The notes: generated from the letters alone by a model not told the origin. A DNA stretch of 64,000 bases from Microvirga lenta (GCF_020532555.1 NZ_JAJBBR010000007.1:1-64000), one strand, 5' to 3'; positions 54,033 to 62,928 are shown, counted from the stretch's first letter. Numbers and translations: made by a program.

Positions 54033-55064
54033 TCAGGTGCGCGTTGATCCCTTGAGCCGGTAGCGGTCGAGCGCCACGGCCCCGATGATCACGAGCCCTT
54101 TGATGATGAACTGCCAGATGTCGGACACGCCGACGAGGATCAGGCCGTTCGACAGAATGGCGATGATGAGCGCGCCGATGAGGGTGCCCCATATGGAGCC
54201 GATGCCGCCGACGAAGCTCGTGCCTCCCAGAATGACCGCCGCGATGGCATCCAGTTCGTAGGACTGCCCGAGCTGCAGCCCGTTGGCGGCATAGAGCCGG
54301 GCGGCCGACATCACGCCGCCCAGCCCGGCGGCGAGGCCCGAGAAGCAGTAGACGAACAGCAGGACCGCCCAGACCTTGATGCCCGTCAGCCGCGCCGCAT
54401 CCGGATTGCCGCCGACGGCGTAGATATGCACGCCGAGCACCGTGCGTCGGAGGATGAACCAGGAAATCAGCACGACCGCGAATGCGATCCAGACCAGCCA
54501 CGGTAGCCCGAAGAGGGTGCCGTTGCCGATGAAGGCGAAGGGGAGCTGCGGATTGAACTGGGTGGTGTCGCCGCCCAGAAGGCGCGCGAGACCGCGCACC
54601 GCCGTGAGCGAGCCCAGCGTGACGATGAACGGGGGCAGGCGGCCGAATGCGATGAGGGCGCCATTCACGAAGCCGAGGATGAGGCCGGCCAGGAGGGCGG
54701 CTGGAATGCCCATCATGCCCCATTCGGGAATGAGCGAGCCGAGAATGGCGACCATCGCGGCGGCGGCCAGGATCGAACCCACGGACAAGTCGATGCCACC
54801 GGTGAGGATGACGAACGTCATTCCGGCGGCAAGGACGATGTTGATCGACGCCTGCTGGGCGACGATGGACAGGTTCTGGAAACTCATGAAGCGGCCGGAC
54901 ATGAGCTCGAAAACGATGGCCAGGATGATGAGCACCGGCAGCATGCCGAGCGCCTGCAGGGTCGAGCGCCATGCCATGCGCCGCTGGTTGCTCTGCGCGA
55001 GTGCGTCAGCGCTCACCGCTCCGGTCCCTTGAACTGTCGTGCTGGTCTTGTCCGCGGGGCTCAT
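54033..55064 (-). CDS. Sugar ABC transporter permease, RbsC type
   Basis: 343 residues from ATG 55064. Eight to ten membrane spans; the ribose-family permease signature [12 protein letters not shown] near residue 98 and [21 protein letters not shown] near 270. It forms the homodimeric pore of a CUT2 importer with the RbsA-type ATPase. Its start overlaps the ATPase stop (ATGA). The soluble N-terminal 30 residues are Ser/Thr-rich. Confidence 0.92.
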   Translation of the reverse strand: MSPADKTSTTVQGTGAVSADALAQSNQRRMAWRSTLQALGMLPVLIILAIVFELMSGRFMSFQNLSIVAQQASINIVLAAGMTFVILTGGIDLSVGSILAAAAMVAILGSLIPEWGMMGIPAALLAGLILGFVNGALIAFGRLPPFIVTLGSLTAVRGLARLLGGDTTQFNPQLPFAFIGNGTLFGLPWLVWIAFAVVLISWFILRRTVLGVHIYAVGGNPDAARLTGIKVWAVLLFVYCFSGLAAGLGGVMSAARLYAANGLQLGQSYELDAIAAVILGGTSFVGGIGSIWGTLIGALIIAILSNGLILVGVSDIWQFIIKGLVIIGAVALDRYRLKGSTRT

Positions 55065-56590
55065 GCAGCTGCTTTCCTCACACCTGTCGCGATTGCTACG
55101 ATGTTCTCTTGCGTGATCGGCGGATGATCCGTTCCTCCGACCTCTCCCTCGATCCTGCCTTCGCGCATGACGAGCACGCGGTCGCACACGCCCACGATCT
55201 CCGGCAGCTCGCTGGAAATGACGATGACGCCGACACCACGGCGTGCCAGGTCGTCGATGAGACGATAGATCTCGGATTTGGCGCCGATGTCGACGCCACG
55301 GGTCGGCTCGTCCAGGATAAGGACGCGGGGCTGCGTCTCCAGCAGGCGAGAGAGCAGGACCTTCTGCTGATTGCCGCCCGAGAGGCTTCCGACGTTCACG
55401 AGATCGTTGCTGACGCGGATCGCCAGCGCCCGAATGGCCTCGATGGCCCGATCCTTGGCGGCCTTCAGGTTCAGGACGCCTCCGGCACGGGCGTCTCTTC
55501 CGAGGACGCTCAGATTGACGTTCTCCCTCACCGTCATATCGAGGAAGAGACCGAGGTGCTTTCGGTCCTCCGTCAGGTACACCACGCCTGCATTGATCGC
55601 GTCTTCCGGCCTGTTGATCGAGAGCGGTTGCCCATTGAGGAAGATTTCCCCGCTGGTCCGGCGGTCTGCCCCGTAGATGAGGCGGGCAAGCTCGGTTCTG
55701 CCTGCTCCGACCAGCCCGGCGATTCCGAGGACTTCGCCCTCATGCAGCTCGAACGAGCAGTGATGCACGCGCTTTCCGTCGCCGACGTCGCGAACCGCGA
55801 ATATCACGGGCCCCCGGCTGCCATGAGCATTGTGCTCCTTCTTGTAGAAGGAGGACAGGTCGCGTCCCACCATCATCTGGACGAGTTTCTCGGCCGAGAT
55901 CTCCTCCTTCGCGAGAGTGCCGACATAGGAGCCGTCCCTCAGCACGGTGACCCGGTCGGCAAGCTCGTAGATCTCGGCCATGCGATGGCTGATATAGATG
56001 ATGGCCAGCCCGTCGGCGCGAAGCTGGCGGACAAGGCCGAACAACGCTTCGGTTTCTTTGGAGGAGAGGGAAGTCGTGGGCTCGTCCATGACGAGGATGC
56101 GCGAATTCGCGATCAGTGCCCTTGCGATCTCCACGAGCTGACGCTCGGCCATGGATAGTTCGCTGACGAGTGTCGTCGGCTTGAAGTCGACATTGAGCCG
56201 GTCGAGAACGGCACCGCAGGCCTCCTCCATGGAGCGGCGATCCACCATCGGACCGCTCTTGTGCTCCCTTCCGAGCAGCATGTTCTCGGCCACCGAAAGG
56301 TTGGGCGCGAGGGAAAGCTCCTGATAGATGATGGAGATGCCGTGCTGCCGTGCCGTCAGAGGGCCGTCGATAACGACTGGGCGGCCGTTGATGCGGATTT
56401 CTCCTCCCGGGTCGGCTTGGTAAGCCCCAGAGAGGATCTTCATCAGGGTCGACTTCCCGGCGCCGTTCTCTCCCATCAAGGCGTGGATTTCGCCGGGATA
56501 GACGGTGAGGGACACGTCCGTGAGCGCTTTTACTCCTGGGAATGTCTTTGTGATGCCGCGCATCTCAAGGATCGGGGAGGGTCCTGTCAT
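55061..56590 (-). CDS. Sugar ABC transporter ATP-binding protein, RbsA type
   Basis: 509 residues with two fused ABC domains. N-domain: Walker [10 protein letters not shown] near 40, Walker [12 protein letters not shown] near 165. C-domain: [10 protein letters not shown] near 290 (degenerate Walker A), signature LSGGNQQKV near 402, Walker [11 protein letters not shown] near 425. This is the tandem ATPase of ribose/galactose-type importers. First gene of the transporter; an inverted repeat lies 25-42 bp upstream of its start. Confidence 0.93.
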   Translation of the reverse strand: MTGPSPILEMRGITKTFPGVKALTDVSLTVYPGEIHALMGENGAGKSTLMKILSGAYQADPGGEIRINGRPVVIDGPLTARQHGISIIYQELSLAPNLSVAENMLLGREHKSGPMVDRRSMEEACGAVLDRLNVDFKPTTLVSELSMAERQLVEIARALIANSRILVMDEPTTSLSSKETEALFGLVRQLRADGLAIIYISHRMAEIYELADRVTVLRDGSYVGTLAKEEISAEKLVQMMVGRDLSSFYKKEHNAHGSRGPVIFAVRDVGDGKRVHHCSFELHEGEVLGIAGLVGAGRTELARLIYGADRRTSGEIFLNGQPLSINRPEDAINAGVVYLTEDRKHLGLFLDMTVRENVNLSVLGRDARAGGVLNLKAAKDRAIEAIRALAIRVSNDLVNVGSLSGGNQQKVLLSRLLETQPRVLILDEPTRGVDIGAKSEIYRLIDDLARRGVGVIVISSELPEIVGVCDRVLVMREGRIEGEVGGTDHPPITQENIVAIATGVRKAAA

Positions 56591-56614
56591 GGACGGTTCC
56601 CCAATGATATTTCA

Positions 56615-56632
56615 TTTAGATTGGGATCTAAA
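56615..56632. promoter_or_regulatory. Candidate operator upstream of the sugar transporter
   Basis: TTTAGAT and ATCTAAA form perfect 7-bp arms around TGGG in an AT-rich stretch 25-42 bp upstream of the RbsA-type start codon. A LacI-, GntR- or DeoR-type repressor is the likely class, but no regulator gene is nearby. Confidence 0.5.
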
Positions 56633-56812
56633 CTTTCATATTCCCAAGCGGATATCATGCCAACGGACCATACTCGGACAACAACTGGGTCGAGTTCCCA
56701 AAATGCAGCGATGATGGCAGGTTTCAAGCCCTGACCGTTCTCGGCATGGCTTTGATGCACAACCTTTCCTCCCTGATATCAGCGTGTTGGGCGGTCACGG
56801 CTTTTCATTCAG

Positions 56813-56830
56813 GATAGTCAAAATACTATC
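56813..56830. other. Inverted repeat just after xylB
   Basis: GATAGT and ACTATC (6-bp arms, 6-bp spacer) lie 7 bp after the xylB stop codon on the downstream side. It may be an operator for the transporter promoter or a weak hairpin. Confidence 0.3.
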
Positions 56831-56836
56831 GTTACG

Positions 56837-58324
56837 TTACGTCCTGTCAATTGAAGCAGCGCGGCCGAACTCCGGCTTCAGGGCCGAGTACAATCTGCGG
56901 AATGCCTCGATCCTCGGCCGGTATGAATCGACGAGATGCGCCTCGGGCTCGATGGTCTCGATGATTGCCGGTCCGGTGCAGACCTCCTCCGGACGTTCGC
57001 CCGTTGCCGCAAGCCGAGCCAGCCGGGCTGCGCCGAATGCAGGCCCCTTGTCGCTTCCCTCGTAGCGGATGAGCGATAGGTCGAGGACATTTGCAAGGAT
57101 CCTGGTCCAGAAGGAACTGCGTGACCCGCCGCCGATCAGGCCCACATGGGACAGGGTCGTGCCTGCATGTTCGAGGCATTGCTTGGCATCGGCAAAACTG
57201 AACGCCACACCCTCGAGAACGGCCTGAACGAGATCGGTTTGTCGTGTCTCCGGAGACAGGCCGAAAAATACGCCTCGGGCGTAAGGATCGTTGTGAGGCG
57301 TGCGCTCACCGGTCAGGTAGGGCAGGAAGAGCAGGTCGGCCGGCTTCCGATAGGCAGCCTCCGTGCGCTGCAGGAGGTCCGCGATGTCGCCGCGGAGCAG
57401 GCCCGCGGCCCAGGCGAGGCAACTCGCTCCGTTCAGCATGGCGGCCATCTGAAACCAGCGGTCCGGCACGGCGTGACAGAAGGAATGGATCAGCGCTTCG
57501 GGCGCAGGGCTGAAGTTCCGGGTGGTGACGAAGAACTGTCCGGACGTGCCGAGGGAGATGAAGGCCGAACCGTCCTCGATCGCGCCCAGTCCGACGGCGC
57601 CTGCTGCCGCATCGCCTGCTCCTCCCGCGACGATCACATCGCTCCGCAACCCCCACTCCCGGGCAATCTCGGACCGTACGGTGCCGGAGGGTTGCGATCC
57701 TTCGATGAGCGTCGGCATCTGCGTGCGGTCGAGCCCCGTCGCTGCAAGAGCTTCGTCGGACCAGGAGCGTGCCGCCTCGTCCAGCCACCATGTGCCGGCA
57801 GCGTCCGACATGTCGGTTTCCCGGATGCCGGTCAGCTTCAGGCGAATATAGTCCTTCGGCAATAGGACCTTACGCACGGCGCGAAACGTCTCGGGCTCGT
57901 TGCGCGCAAGCCAGAGCAGTTTCGGAGCCGTGAAGCCCGGCATCGGGATCACGCCCATTACGCGCGACAGGCTCGAGTATCTGCTTCCAAGCTCTTCCGC
58001 CTCGCGGAAGGAGCGTCCGTCGTTCCAGAGGATGGCGGGACGGAGGGGTTTATCACTCTCGTCGAGCAAGACGGCACCGTGCATCTGGCCGGAAAGGCCG
58101 ATGCCGCGAATGTCGGCGACGGCCGATGGCGCCTTCGTGCGCAACTGTTCGACGGCGGCGCAGACCGCCTGCCACCATGCTTCGGGATCCTGCTCGGACC
58201 ATAGGGCCTGCGGTCGGGAGACGAGCAGCGGAATATCCGCTTCGGCAAGGACAACCTGCCTCTCATCCACGAGGATGGCTTTGACCGCTGAGGTTCCGAC
58301 GTCGATTCCGAGATAACCAGGCAC
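56837..58324 (-). CDS. xylB: Xylulokinase (FGGY family)
   Basis: 495 residues from GTG 58324 (VPGYLGIDVGTSAVKAI), with GGAG 9 nt upstream. Xylulokinase features: IDVGTSAVK phosphate loop, GLSGQMHGAVLLD near 78 with the catalytic Asp region, and GGGSRSSFWTRILANVL near 415. It phosphorylates D-xylulose to xylulose-5-P. Lies 246 bp upstream of the ABC ATPase gene on the same strand; that gap has its own candidate operators, so it may be a separate transcript. Confidence 0.88.
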   Translation of the reverse strand: MPGYLGIDVGTSAVKAILVDERQVVLAEADIPLLVSRPQALWSEQDPEAWWQAVCAAVEQLRTKAPSAVADIRGIGLSGQMHGAVLLDESDKPLRPAILWNDGRSFREAEELGSRYSSLSRVMGVIPMPGFTAPKLLWLARNEPETFRAVRKVLLPKDYIRLKLTGIRETDMSDAAGTWWLDEAARSWSDEALAATGLDRTQMPTLIEGSQPSGTVRSEIAREWGLRSDVIVAGGAGDAAAGAVGLGAIEDGSAFISLGTSGQFFVTTRNFSPAPEALIHSFCHAVPDRWFQMAAMLNGASCLAWAAGLLRGDIADLLQRTEAAYRKPADLLFLPYLTGERTPHNDPYARGVFFGLSPETRQTDLVQAVLEGVAFSFADAKQCLEHAGTTLSHVGLIGGGSRSSFWTRILANVLDLSLIRYEGSDKGPAFGAARLARLAATGERPEEVCTGPAIIETIEPEAHLVDSYRPRIEAFRRLYSALKPEFGRAASIDRT

Positions 58325-58514
58325 ACTCTCGCTCCATGCGGGGCTGTCAGGCCGATGCTCCGCGCAGCTTGGCAATCTAGATCGGCCTCCCGGCTTGGCA
58401 ATCTCGTCGGAGGATGACGTTACGGCAAGTGCAGGCGTGCTGTGGGCCTGGGGATATCCCGGTTCATGGGCGGGCAAGCGCTATTCGGGCAGGGTTTTGA
58501 GCCTTCTGCGGGTT

Positions 58515-58539
58515 GGAACCTCGGTCAAAGCGGGCTGTT
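58515..58539 (+). promoter_or_regulatory. Near-perfect EcfG-type promoter upstream of the BON protein
   Basis: GGAAC (58515-58519), 16-bp spacer, TGTT (58536-58539); one mismatch to CGTT. It ends 27 bp before the start codon, with AGGAGG between. Confidence 0.55.
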
Positions 58540-58566
58540 GCTACTGGCAGCGACAGGAGGATGACG

Positions 58567-59094
58567 ATGGTGGATACGCGCCAACGCAAGAGAGGTGTGT
58601 TCAACGACGATAACGGCTATGGCGATGTGCCGTCGGGTGCTGTCGGCGTGCGCGGTCTCCGGGGCCGCGAATACACGGGCGGTTACGGTGACGATACCAA
58701 CGAGTTTACAGGCGGCACGGTCGATGACGGCCATGGCGGCCCGCCGGACGACGCCGGTTTCGCCCCCCGCTACAGTCACAATTCTGGATACGGCGCCTTC
58801 GGAACGACGGATCGGGACAGCGAGAGCCGGTCCGGCGAGGGGCAGCATCGCGGACGCGGCCCCAAAGGGTATCAAAGGTCGGACGAGCGGATCCATGAGG
58901 ATGTGTGCGAACGCCTGACCGACGATCCTCTCATCGACGCGTCGGAGATCGGGGTTGAGGTGAAGGAGCGGGAAGTGACGCTCTCGGGCTCTGTGGCCTC
59001 TCGCGGGCTCAAGCACCGGGTGGAGGATATCGTCGAAACCGTCTCCGGCGTCAGCCACGTGCAGAACAACCTCAGGATCCGCAGCGTGCCGTGA
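58567..59094 (+). CDS. BON domain-containing protein
   Basis: 175 residues from ATG 58567; AGGAGG lies 6 nt upstream, whereas the ATG at 58561 abuts it. The first 100 residues are Gly/Asp/Arg-rich and disordered (GVFNDDNGYGDVPSG, GGYGDDTNEFTGG). The C-terminal 70 residues form one BON domain (IHEDVCERLTDDPLIDASEI, VTLSGSVASRGLKHRVE, VQNNLRI). BON proteins of the OsmY type bind membranes or are stress-induced. No signal peptide, so probably cytoplasmic. The upstream promoter suggests EcfG control. Confidence 0.85.
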   Translation: MVDTRQRKRGVFNDDNGYGDVPSGAVGVRGLRGREYTGGYGDDTNEFTGGTVDDGHGGPPDDAGFAPRYSHNSGYGAFGTTDRDSESRSGEGQHRGRGPKGYQRSDERIHEDVCERLTDDPLIDASEIGVEVKEREVTLSGSVASRGLKHRVEDIVETVSGVSHVQNNLRIRSVP

Positions 59095-59116
59095 GACTGC
59101 CCCGTTCGGGAGATTG

Positions 59117-59147
59117 CGCGCCCATAGACGTGTCTATGGGCGCGTTT
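59117..59147 (+). terminator. Strong terminator after the BON gene
   Basis: Perfect 13-bp arms (59117-59129 and 59132-59144) followed by TTT, 23 bp after the stop codon. It lies before the convergent DUF3072 gene. Confidence 0.8.
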
Positions 59148-59200
59148 CTGTTCGGGTCGACTCATGCTGGAGACGAGACGCCTGCAGCAGGCAGGGTTCG

Positions 59201-59446
59201 TCAATCCTTGTCCCGTTCGTGCTTGAGATCGTCGATGCGCTTCGAGGCCTCGGCCTTGTCGAGTTCCGGATCAAAAGCATCCGGGTGGTGCGTCTGTTCG
59301 GACAATGTCTTCAGGTAAGAGGCTTGGGCTCCGGTCATGGGTTCATCGCCGCTGACCCATTGATCCGGATCCTTGATCTGGTTGGACTCGGGGGAGGGCG
59401 TTGCCTTCGGGTTGGTGGCGCGAGCGTCGTTGTCACGGCGCGTCAT
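59201..59446 (-). CDS. DUF3072 domain-containing protein
   Basis: 81 residues. The DUF3072 core is clear: DPDQWVSGDEPMTGAQASYL followed by a helical KTLSEQTHHPD segment; C-terminus DDLKHERDKD is charged. Small soluble protein of unknown function. A perfect EcfG-type promoter lies 34-58 bp upstream of the start codon, marking it as a general stress gene. Confidence 0.87.
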   Translation of the reverse strand: MTRRDNDARATNPKATPSPESNQIKDPDQWVSGDEPMTGAQASYLKTLSEQTHHPDAFDPELDKAEASKRIDDLKHERDKD

Positions 59447-59479
59447 GGCATCTACTCCATAATGTTCCTACTTTGTTCT

Positions 59480-59504
59480 AACGCCGGCAAGCGGAAGGCG
59501 TTCC
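59480..59504 (-). promoter_or_regulatory. EcfG-type general stress promoter upstream of DUF3072
   Basis: On the minus strand GGAAC (59504-59500), a 16-bp spacer and CGTT (59483-59480) match the EcfG consensus exactly. The -10-like element ends 33 bp before the DUF3072 start codon. Confidence 0.78.
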
Positions 59505-59571
59505 GGTTTCTGGCGCCCGAGCGGTGAGAAGCGTTAGCGGGTCCGCTAGCGGACCCTGATGGAATGCGGGG

Positions 59572-60279
59572 TTAACCGGAGTCGCTCGTCGGTCGCTCGT
59601 GCACGAGCCGGGCGATCCGGTCGAGGTGGCGGTCGCGAATTCCGAAGCCTTCCAACCCGTGAATCGTATCGAAAAGATAATCGCGGCAGGAGCCCAGGAT
59701 GCCAGAAGCGTCCCCGATGACGCGCGCCGTATCGGCCTCCGATGTCGGGCGCACGTAGTTCGGGGCTCTGCGATTGATCGTGAAGGCAATGGCATAGGTA
59801 CCGGCAGGTACGCCGGAGCCCTGCAGCTCGACCCACCGAGGAACATAGGCGCCTGTCACCATTTCCCGGCGCCAGACCAGCTCCAGTTCCGTCTCCGCCT
59901 CGGATGCCGCAATGCGAAAGGCTACGCCCCGGCAAGAGCCGCCCCGGTCGAGGCCGAGCACGAGGCCCGGCCTGTCGGGAGTTCCCCGCCCGATCGGCGT
60001 GGAGAGGCAAAACTGCCGGTGCCATCCACGGATCAACACCGTTTGCTTCTCGACATAATGAAAGGCCGGGTTCCAGATCAGAGAACCATAGGCAAACAAC
60101 CAGACATCCCCGGTCGACGGCCGTGCCGCCAGCGTTCCCTCAAGCGACGCCTGCCTCTCCTGATCTGTCAGGAGAGGCAGGGCGCTACCTGAATTGGCAA
60201 TCATCTTGTGCACGAAGCCCTCCCGCAATGCCTCGCGGGTGAGGAGGTGTTCCCGTCTCTTCGTGCCTGATGCTTCCAT
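59572..60279 (-). CDS. Gamma-glutamylcyclotransferase, ChaC type
   Basis: 235 residues, start supported by GGAG 6 nt upstream. The cyclotransferase fold signature WLFAYGSLIWNPAF lies near residue 60, then VLIRGWHRQFCLST and GRGTPDRPGLVLGL, and an ending typical of ChaC. ChaC enzymes split glutathione into 5-oxoproline and Cys-Gly in the cytoplasm. It is a second enzyme of glutathione breakdown in the window besides the gamma-glutamyltransferase-family gene, but is unlinked to that operon. Confidence 0.88.
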   Translation of the reverse strand: MEASGTKRREHLLTREALREGFVHKMIANSGSALPLLTDQERQASLEGTLAARPSTGDVWLFAYGSLIWNPAFHYVEKQTVLIRGWHRQFCLSTPIGRGTPDRPGLVLGLDRGGSCRGVAFRIAASEAETELELVWRREMVTGAYVPRWVELQGSGVPAGTYAIAFTINRRAPNYVRPTSEADTARVIGDASGILGSCRDYLFDTIHGLEGFGIRDRHLDRIARLVHERPTSDSG

Positions 60280-60351
60280 CTGGTTCTCCGGCTCCGACGC
60301 GCGGTCTACCCGTGCTAAAGCTCGGCTTCCGGGCCGCGCCTCGATCGAAGC

Positions 60352-60939
60352 TTAGCTGGCCGGGCGGAAGGTCTGGCCGTCAAGGGTCTGGCAGGAGTTC
60401 TCAACCGACTCGAGAGTGAAGCCTTCACCCGATTCCACCAGACGGCAGCGCATCGGGAAAGACGCACCGCTCACGTCTCCGGTCGGATTCTGGAACGTCA
60501 CGACGCCGTTGGCCATGGAGTACTGGCCGCTGACCTGCCCGGAGCCCTGGTTCTGGGTCATCTCGAAGTTGCCGCCGGGGTTGAGCGTGAGCGAGATGGC
60601 GCCGCTCGTGTAGGGGCGGCCCTGATAACGCTGCAGAGCCGCGTTTTCACCGCCGACCGCTCCCGTGGTCTCCGAAGGAGTTTCGCTGGGAGCCGTTGCA
60701 TTGGCCGGAGGCATCGTCATCGTCGCCGGAGGCGCAGCATTCGGCTCGGCTGCCGTGACTTCGGTCGGAGGCGGAGCAGTGGTCGTCGCGGGTGCTGCCG
60801 TGGTGGTCGTGTCCGTGGTCGCGACGGGAGCCTCCGCGGTCGTAGGCTCTGCAGGCTGCTGTGCGACTTGATCTTCGCCGCAGGCAGCAAGACCGATGAC
60901 GAGTAGGGGCGTGGCTGCCAAGAGCTTGAGCTTGGTCAT
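60352..60939 (-). CDS. Hypothetical lipoprotein with Thr/Pro/Ala-rich linker
   Basis: 195 residues. Lipobox LAAC (Cys20) after a signal peptide (MTKLKLLAATPLLVIG), so it is a membrane-anchored periplasmic protein. Residues 25-95 are low-complexity Thr/Ala/Pro/Glu (tether). The C-terminal 95 residues form a small beta-rich domain (GRPYTSGAISLTLNPGG, GQVSGQYSMANGVVTFQNP) with two cysteines (MRCRLV, NSCQTL) near the end, likely a disulfide. No known domain name. Ribosome site GAGGTG. Confidence 0.8.
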   Translation of the reverse strand: MTKLKLLAATPLLVIGLAACGEDQVAQQPAEPTTAEAPVATTDTTTTAAPATTTAPPPTEVTAAEPNAAPPATMTMPPANATAPSETPSETTGAVGGENAALQRYQGRPYTSGAISLTLNPGGNFEMTQNQGSGQVSGQYSMANGVVTFQNPTGDVSGASFPMRCRLVESGEGFTLESVENSCQTLDGQTFRPAS

Positions 60940-61187
60940 GGTTCACCTCGTTCAGATAGTGATCGTGGGTTCTCCTACGCCAACGCATCAGGCTACGAGG
61001 CGTTCAGGTCCAAAATTTCCTCGATCCGTGTGGCGATCAGGGCGTGGACCGGTTTTCCCAAGCACGGCCTGGGTTTCAGCCTTGGCGGAAACGTACGGAT
61101 TTTTCGGCAGGAGTCCGGTGGCGGAACCAGACGGCGGTTTGCACCTTTTCAACTGTTTGGTTGTTTGACGCGGAGGCCATCGCCCGC

Positions 61188-61973
61188 ATGATCGCTGTCG
61201 GAACACTCATTTTTGTTCTGTTTTTGTCCCTTATCGTGGTCCGCATTGCTGCCGAAGCCCTCATCCTCACGGGTGTCTCGCGAGAGGCCGCGCGCTTTCA
61301 GGCCCGCTCCGCCTGGACCGGAACCGGCTTCACCACGTCCGAGGCCGAGCAGGTGGTGAACCATCCCGTGCGGCGGCAGATCGTCAGCTCCCTCATGTTC
61401 CTGCGGAGTGCAGGTCTGGTGACGGCGGCTTCGACACTGATGCTGTCCTTCGTCAGCGTCGAAGAAAGTGGCGATGGGTTGGTCCGGCTGCTCTTCTTGA
61501 TCGTCGGCGTGGCCGCGCTCTGGTTCTTCGCCAAGAGCCGCTGGATCAGCTACTGGATGTCGCGCGTCATTGCCCGGGCTCTCAAGCGGTACACGGATCT
61601 AGACACGCGTGACTATGCGGGGCTGCTCCATCTCGCGGGCGAGTATGCGATCATGGAGCTGAAGGTTCAGGAGGGGAGCTGGCTTTCGAACCGGGCTCTG
61701 CAAGATCTGCGCCTCACCGACGAGGGTGTGCTCGTGCTGGGGGTCACTCATCCTGACGGCAATTATGAGGGCGCTCCGAGAGGGAGCTCGGTCGTGCACG
61801 TCGGCGACACTCTTGCTCTTTACGGGCGCTCCTCCGAATTGGCCAAGCTCGGCCAAAGAAGGGCTGGCGCGGAGGGCGAGCAGGAACGCAAGGTTGCCGT
61901 GGAGGTCGAACGCGGCATCGAGGGTGAGGCGTCGCAGGGGCAGCCACAGGAAAAGCTTGCCGGCCGGTCCTGA
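61188..61973 (+). CDS. Membrane protein with C-terminal TrkA-C (RCK_C) domain
   Basis: 261 residues from ATG 61188. Three hydrophobic segments in the N-half (IAVGTLIFVLFLSLIVVRIA, LRSAGLVTAASTLML, LLFLIVGVAALWFFA), then a soluble linker and a TrkA-C-like domain near 165-235 (KVQEGSWLSNRALQDLRL, GVTHPDGNYEGAPRG, VHVGDTLALYGR). TrkA-C domains bind nucleotides or anions and gate K+ or other ion transporters. The last 25 residues are charged. Role as an ion channel or transporter subunit is inferred. GGAGG lies 10 nt upstream, a long spacing. Confidence 0.75.
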   Translation: MIAVGTLIFVLFLSLIVVRIAAEALILTGVSREAARFQARSAWTGTGFTTSEAEQVVNHPVRRQIVSSLMFLRSAGLVTAASTLMLSFVSVEESGDGLVRLLFLIVGVAALWFFAKSRWISYWMSRVIARALKRYTDLDTRDYAGLLHLAGEYAIMELKVQEGSWLSNRALQDLRLTDEGVLVLGVTHPDGNYEGAPRGSSVVHVGDTLALYGRSSELAKLGQRRAGAEGEQERKVAVEVERGIEGEASQGQPQEKLAGRS

Positions 61974-62015
61974 GGCGATAGTCACCTGTTCAATCTGTGG
62001 GAATGGGCAGTGGAG

Positions 62016-62768
62016 TCACTGAATGGCAAGCAGCAGGGCCGTATAGACGCCAGCGCCTAGAGCGAAGGCGGAGAACCAGCTCTCACGCTCCTCCGGCAGC
62101 TCCTCCTTGAGCACGTTGAGCACGATCCCGCCGGCCAGAAAGGCGAACAAGGCTGCAACTCCGAGAGCCGGAATCGTTGTTGCCGCCCCGATCCACCAGC
62201 CGATCAGCGGAGTCACGGCCAGGAGCCATCGCCCCTGCTTGTCATAGGTTGCGCCATGACTTTCCCGCAAGCCCTGATCGTTGACCAGGAAGTGCAAGCC
62301 CAGGGCGATGCCGAAGATCACCAGCCCCTGCCAGCTCGAGTCCTCCCGATGAAGGAGGAGGTAGCCGATCAGAACATTATAGATCGCAAACGAGCCCAGA
62401 TGGACCCAAAAAGTTCCCTTCGAGGGCCGCCGCTCCCGACCCGCCGCCAGCTCTCTTCTGGCCGATCCACGGGCAAGGCGCTCAAGACCATAGAAAACCG
62501 CAAGGCCGATCAGGGCGATCAGGTAGGTGTGACTCTCGAGTTTCGAGAGCAGACTGGAGCTCTCCTCGGCCTTTTGCCGAAATGTCTCCTGATGCCTCGC
62601 GAGATGGGGCAGGAGGTGGACGAACACGTAAGCCACGGAAACTCCTCCGGCTATGGACAGCCAGGCGCTCCGTGGCGTGCGCCGGAGGAAATCCATGTTC
62701 TTTCCAAGGATGTGAATCCCCGCAAAGCCAAGGGCGATTAAGAATGACAAGACTGTCTGAGACAGCAT
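62016..62768 (-). CDS. ZIP-like integral membrane protein
   Basis: 250 residues with seven or eight hydrophobic segments. SIAGGVSVAYVFVHLLPHLARH near residue 45 places a His pair in a membrane helix, and FLAGGIVLNVLKEELPEERES near 212 resembles the E/H-containing helix of ZIP metal transporters. A cytoplasmic loop lies near 100-118. I regard it as a ZIP-related protein of unknown metal specificity; conserved hypothetical membrane protein is the cautious name. Divergent from the hemerythrin gene. Confidence 0.65.
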   Translation of the reverse strand: MLSQTVLSFLIALGFAGIHILGKNMDFLRRTPRSAWLSIAGGVSVAYVFVHLLPHLARHQETFRQKAEESSSLLSKLESHTYLIALIGLAVFYGLERLARGSARRELAAGRERRPSKGTFWVHLGSFAIYNVLIGYLLLHREDSSWQGLVIFGIALGLHFLVNDQGLRESHGATYDKQGRWLLAVTPLIGWWIGAATTIPALGVAALFAFLAGGIVLNVLKEELPEERESWFSAFALGAGVYTALLLAIQ

Positions 62769-62867
62769 CGGCTCCTGTCCGGACGTGAAATCATGTAACT
62801 CGGCAAACGTTCCGGCAGGGAAGAGGTTCTTAGATCCGCAGACAGACCCCTCTTCGGGAGGAGACGC

Positions 62868-62892
62868 GGAACAGCATGTCCGTAAGGCCGTT
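62868..62892 (+). promoter_or_regulatory. EcfG-type general stress promoter upstream of the hemerythrin gene
   Basis: GGAAC (62868-62872), 16-bp spacer, CGTT (62889-62892): exact consensus, ending 36 bp before the start codon. Confidence 0.78.
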
Positions 62893-62928
62893 CACTGGCT
62901 AGGCGATTCAACGGATAGGAGACTCACG

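Noticed and set aside
59356-59375. TTGATCC-type sequence resembling a FixK half site
   Set aside because: It lies inside the DUF3072 coding region and lacks the second half site with proper spacing.
61112-61116. GGAAC upstream of the TrkA-C membrane protein
   Set aside because: No CGTT-like element at the required spacing.
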